From Bacteroidetes bacterium UBA1947 (GTDB lineage: Bacteria > Bacteroidota > Bacteroidia > Chitinophagales > Chitinophagaceae): a DNA stretch of 64,000 bases. The position numbers were made by a program, and so were the translations under genes. The notes under the pieces are model-generated. The model had not been told where the DNA came from. It made no database searches and was given only the letters and a program-made list of their open reading frames with translations. Each line of letters opens with the position of its first letter. The stretch's first letter is position 1. Where the stretch lies: the NCBI GenBank assembly GCA_002336915.1, contig DDET01000061.1, positions 1-64,000 of the forward strand. Direction: 5' to 3'. This document shows positions 62,231-64,000 of this stretch, in pieces.

Positions 62231-63628
62231 ATGAAATATACTTTACTCTTATCCCTTTTGCTTACTGCCTTTGTAAGCAAGTCGCAGACGTTCTGGACAG
62301 AAAACTTTAATAACGGCTGTACCTCGCTTTGTTTGAGCTACACCGGCCCTAACGGGATGTGGACATTTACCAGTACAGGTACTAACGCCACAGGGGCAAA
62401 TGCATGGTACGTGAGCTGTGCTGAAAATGGCGAGCCCGCGGGCACATGCGGGGCTACATGCGCCGGCAGCGCGACACTGCATATTGGCGCAACGGCACCC
62501 TCTATTCTTGCTGACCTTGGCGCTGCGTATAATGCAGCGAAAGAGACAAACATGCGAGCAGAGTCGCCAACCATAAGCTGTGCAGGCAAGACGAACATCA
62601 ACCTTGCATTTAACTATATTGAAGATGGCGAGGGAACTTTGGACAATGCCACGGTTTGGTATTATGACGGCAGCATATGGGCGCAGATATCAGATCCCGC
62701 AAAAACCGCTACAACATGTGGAAATGGCCAGGGGTTATGGACCGCGTATACAATAGCACTGCCTGCATCTGCCAATAACAATCCGAACGTGAAAATAGGT
62801 TTTAACTGGACCAATAATACTTCGGGTGGAACTGATCCGTCTTTCGCGGTGGATTCAATAGCAATATCAGGTACAGCGGGTGGCAATGCACCTGTGGCAG
62901 CATTTACAGTAGGGCCTAATGATACAGTATGCCTGGGCCAGTGCCTTACATTTACAGATGCCAGTACTAATACACCAACAAGCTGGGCATGGACATTCCC
63001 CGGTGCTACACCGGCAAGCTCAGCAATCCAGAATCCTGCTTTTATTTGCTATACAGCCGCCGGTACTTACACTGTAACACTTACCGCTACGAACGGAGCG
63101 GGCTCTGATACAGAAACGCATAAGATAGTAATTCGCTCCTTGCCGCACCCGCATCTTACTGCAGCAGGGCATACTTTTACCTGCGGAGGCGGACCGTTTA
63201 GTCCTTATCAATGGCATAATGGCGCCGCCCCGGTAGGTACTAACTCCGCTACTTATACCGCCACATCGAACGGTATCTACTATGTCACCGTTACAGATGC
63301 AAACGGCTGCACAGGCAATTCTGACTCAATAACGGTAACTGACCTTGCGGTACAAAACGTCAACTCATCAGAGTTAAACCTGAACCTGTACCCCAATCCG
63401 AATAGCGGAACATTTACTTTAAAGGGAACTATTGGCCTGTATGAAAATACGGCATGGATAGAAGTAACAGACGTAACGGGCAGGGTAGTGATGAAAGATA
63501 ATGTACAAGTGCAGGGCGGTATTATCGATAAGCAAATAATACTTGATAAAGGCCTTGCAAAGGGTATGTATATGCTGAAGCTGGGCACAGGATCGAACAG
63601 GTATACGGTTGCTTTCAGGAAGGACTAA
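62231..63628 (+). CDS. Secreted PKD-domain protein with T9SS sorting domain
   Basis: 465 aa. Signal peptide 1-19. Residues about 20-220 form a jelly-roll-like domain (FWTENFNNGC, IGFNWTNNTSGGTDPSFAVDSIAI) typical of MAM/concanavalin-like modules. A PKD domain (about 225-305) has FTDASTNTPTSWAWTFPGA and GTYTVTLTATNGAGSD. An Ig-like module precedes the sorting domain with LYPNPNSGTFTL, DVTGRVVM and final YTVAFRKD. Surface protein of unknown target; a terminator follows. Confidence 0.85.
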   Translation: MKYTLLLSLLLTAFVSKSQTFWTENFNNGCTSLCLSYTGPNGMWTFTSTGTNATGANAWYVSCAENGEPAGTCGATCAGSATLHIGATAPSILADLGAAYNAAKETNMRAESPTISCAGKTNINLAFNYIEDGEGTLDNATVWYYDGSIWAQISDPAKTATTCGNGQGLWTAYTIALPASANNNPNVKIGFNWTNNTSGGTDPSFAVDSIAISGTAGGNAPVAAFTVGPNDTVCLGQCLTFTDASTNTPTSWAWTFPGATPASSAIQNPAFICYTAAGTYTVTLTATNGAGSDTETHKIVIRSLPHPHLTAAGHTFTCGGGPFSPYQWHNGAAPVGTNSATYTATSNGIYYVTVTDANGCTGNSDSITVTDLAVQNVNSSELNLNLYPNPNSGTFTLKGTIGLYENTAWIEVTDVTGRVVMKDNVQVQGGIIDKQIILDKGLAKGMYMLKLGTGSNRYTVAFRKD

Positions 63629-63648
63629 TTGGAATTAGCAACGACACT

Positions 63649-63681
63649 AAAGAGGCGCGGGTATGAGACTTGCGCCTCTTT
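63649..63681 (+). terminator. Rho-independent terminator after the PKD protein
   Basis: AAAGAGGCGC / GCGCCTCTTT, 10-bp stem with 13-nt loop, followed by TT. Confidence 0.85.
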
Positions 63682-63692
63682 TTGTATGTGCC

Positions 63693-63998
63693 TTACAATT
63701 GTCCGTTGCGTATGGCGCGCATCATAGCTGCGCCAATGAGTATTATAAGGCCACAGGCTATATTTAAAGCCGCCCAAAATGCGCGGTGTGCTTTCATTTT
63801 ATTCAGCCTGTGATCGGGCAGCGCCAATAGGAAAGTAATACTAAACAGCCCAATAGCGCCGATCATTTTAATGGCAAAAGCTATGAGGTAATTTTTCTTG
63901 TCCGCTACCACCGGGTAAACATCCAGCCACTGTATAATACCTGTCACAAGTATGATGATGACACCGGTCCATTTGATCCAGGCGAACCTGTTTATCAT
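63693..63998 (-). CDS. Small membrane protein, possibly N-terminally truncated by the window
   Basis: At least 101 aa with three hydrophobic segments (about residues 8-25, 40-60, 77-95). A possible start ATG lies at 63998, but the frame is still open at the window edge, so more N-terminal residues may exist. No family recognised with certainty. It converges on the PKD-protein gene across the terminator. Confidence 0.6.
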   Translation of the reverse strand: MINRFAWIKWTGVIIILVTGIIQWLDVYPVVADKKNYLIAFAIKMIGAIGLFSITFLLALPDHRLNKMKAHRAFWAALNIACGLIILIGAAMMRAIRNGQL

Positions 63999-64000
63999 TT

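Noticed and set aside
1..64000. CRISPR arrays, insertion sequences or phage genes
   Set aside because: No regularly spaced 20-40-bp repeats, transposase-like proteins, terminal inverted repeats or phage structural proteins were seen; repeats found are explained by coding repeats or the non-coding elements described.

Overview
The window comes from a member of the Bacteroidota, most likely a Chitinophagia/Chitinophagaceae-type soil or freshwater bacterium. At least nine predicted secreted proteins carry a C-terminal Por/type IX secretion (T9SS) sorting domain (PNP motif, D/GRhv motif, final YfhK-type strand) and one carries the type B gliding-motility-type domain. SusC/TonB-style outer-membrane uptake, lipoproteins with a Bacteroidota-type lipobox, and several TTG...TAnnTTTG promoter elements agree with this. 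No rRNA, phage, insertion sequence or CRISPR array is visible.

Layout. 1-4.6 kb (minus strand): AP endonuclease (cut by the edge), a c-type haem-binding protein, an S9 peptidase and an Ig-like lipoprotein. 4.7-9.4 kb (plus): two tandem glutathione-peroxidase-like genes, two small secreted/membrane proteins and a haem-type TonB receptor. 9.4-16 kb: an AlkB-type hydroxylase converging on a fatty-acid desaturase, two tandem thioredoxins, and dnaE bracketed by two perfect DnaA boxes. 16-18 kb: a non-coding element and two surface-protein genes. 18.5-21.9 kb: an A/T-rich island (minus strand) with a RelA/SpoT-domain protein, an AlbA_2 (Schlafen-type) protein and an unrecognised 348-aa protein; two copies of a ~57-bp direct repeat lie just 3' of two of these genes. 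22-28.6 kb: secreted proteins, including a tandem partial gene duplication, and a frameshifted phosphotransferase. 29-38 kb: lipoproteins, a class A beta-lactamase, aquaporin AqpZ, a 15-bp palindrome between divergent genes, a GT39-type glycosyltransferase and a fibronectin-type surface protein. 38.5-44.7 kb: a VWA / 39-aa-repeat / NHL protein, a papain-like cysteine peptidase with a secreted partner, and small conserved proteins. 44.9-54.8 kb: a 1288-aa repeat protein, a DtxR/MntR regulator, a Tat-type class V aminotransferase, a His-rich lipoprotein and a large membrane protein. 55-64 kb: a second copy of the non-coding element, RibD-C/DHFR-like proteins, a PDZ-hydrolase fusion, tRNA-Gln, a subtilisin-like peptidase, a thioesterase and a PKD-domain secreted protein.

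The most unusual signals are (i) the RelA/SpoT-AlbA_2 island with a repeat placed at gene 3' ends, (ii) a 24-nt non-coding motif (TCCAAA..., core GATATCCACATTTT) at four intergenic sites, three of them divergent regions next to T9SS-cargo genes, (iii) two colinear ~120-bp non-coding elements about 39 kb apart, and (iv) the VWA-repeat-NHL protein. Functional statements rest on reading motifs by eye; no database search was possible.
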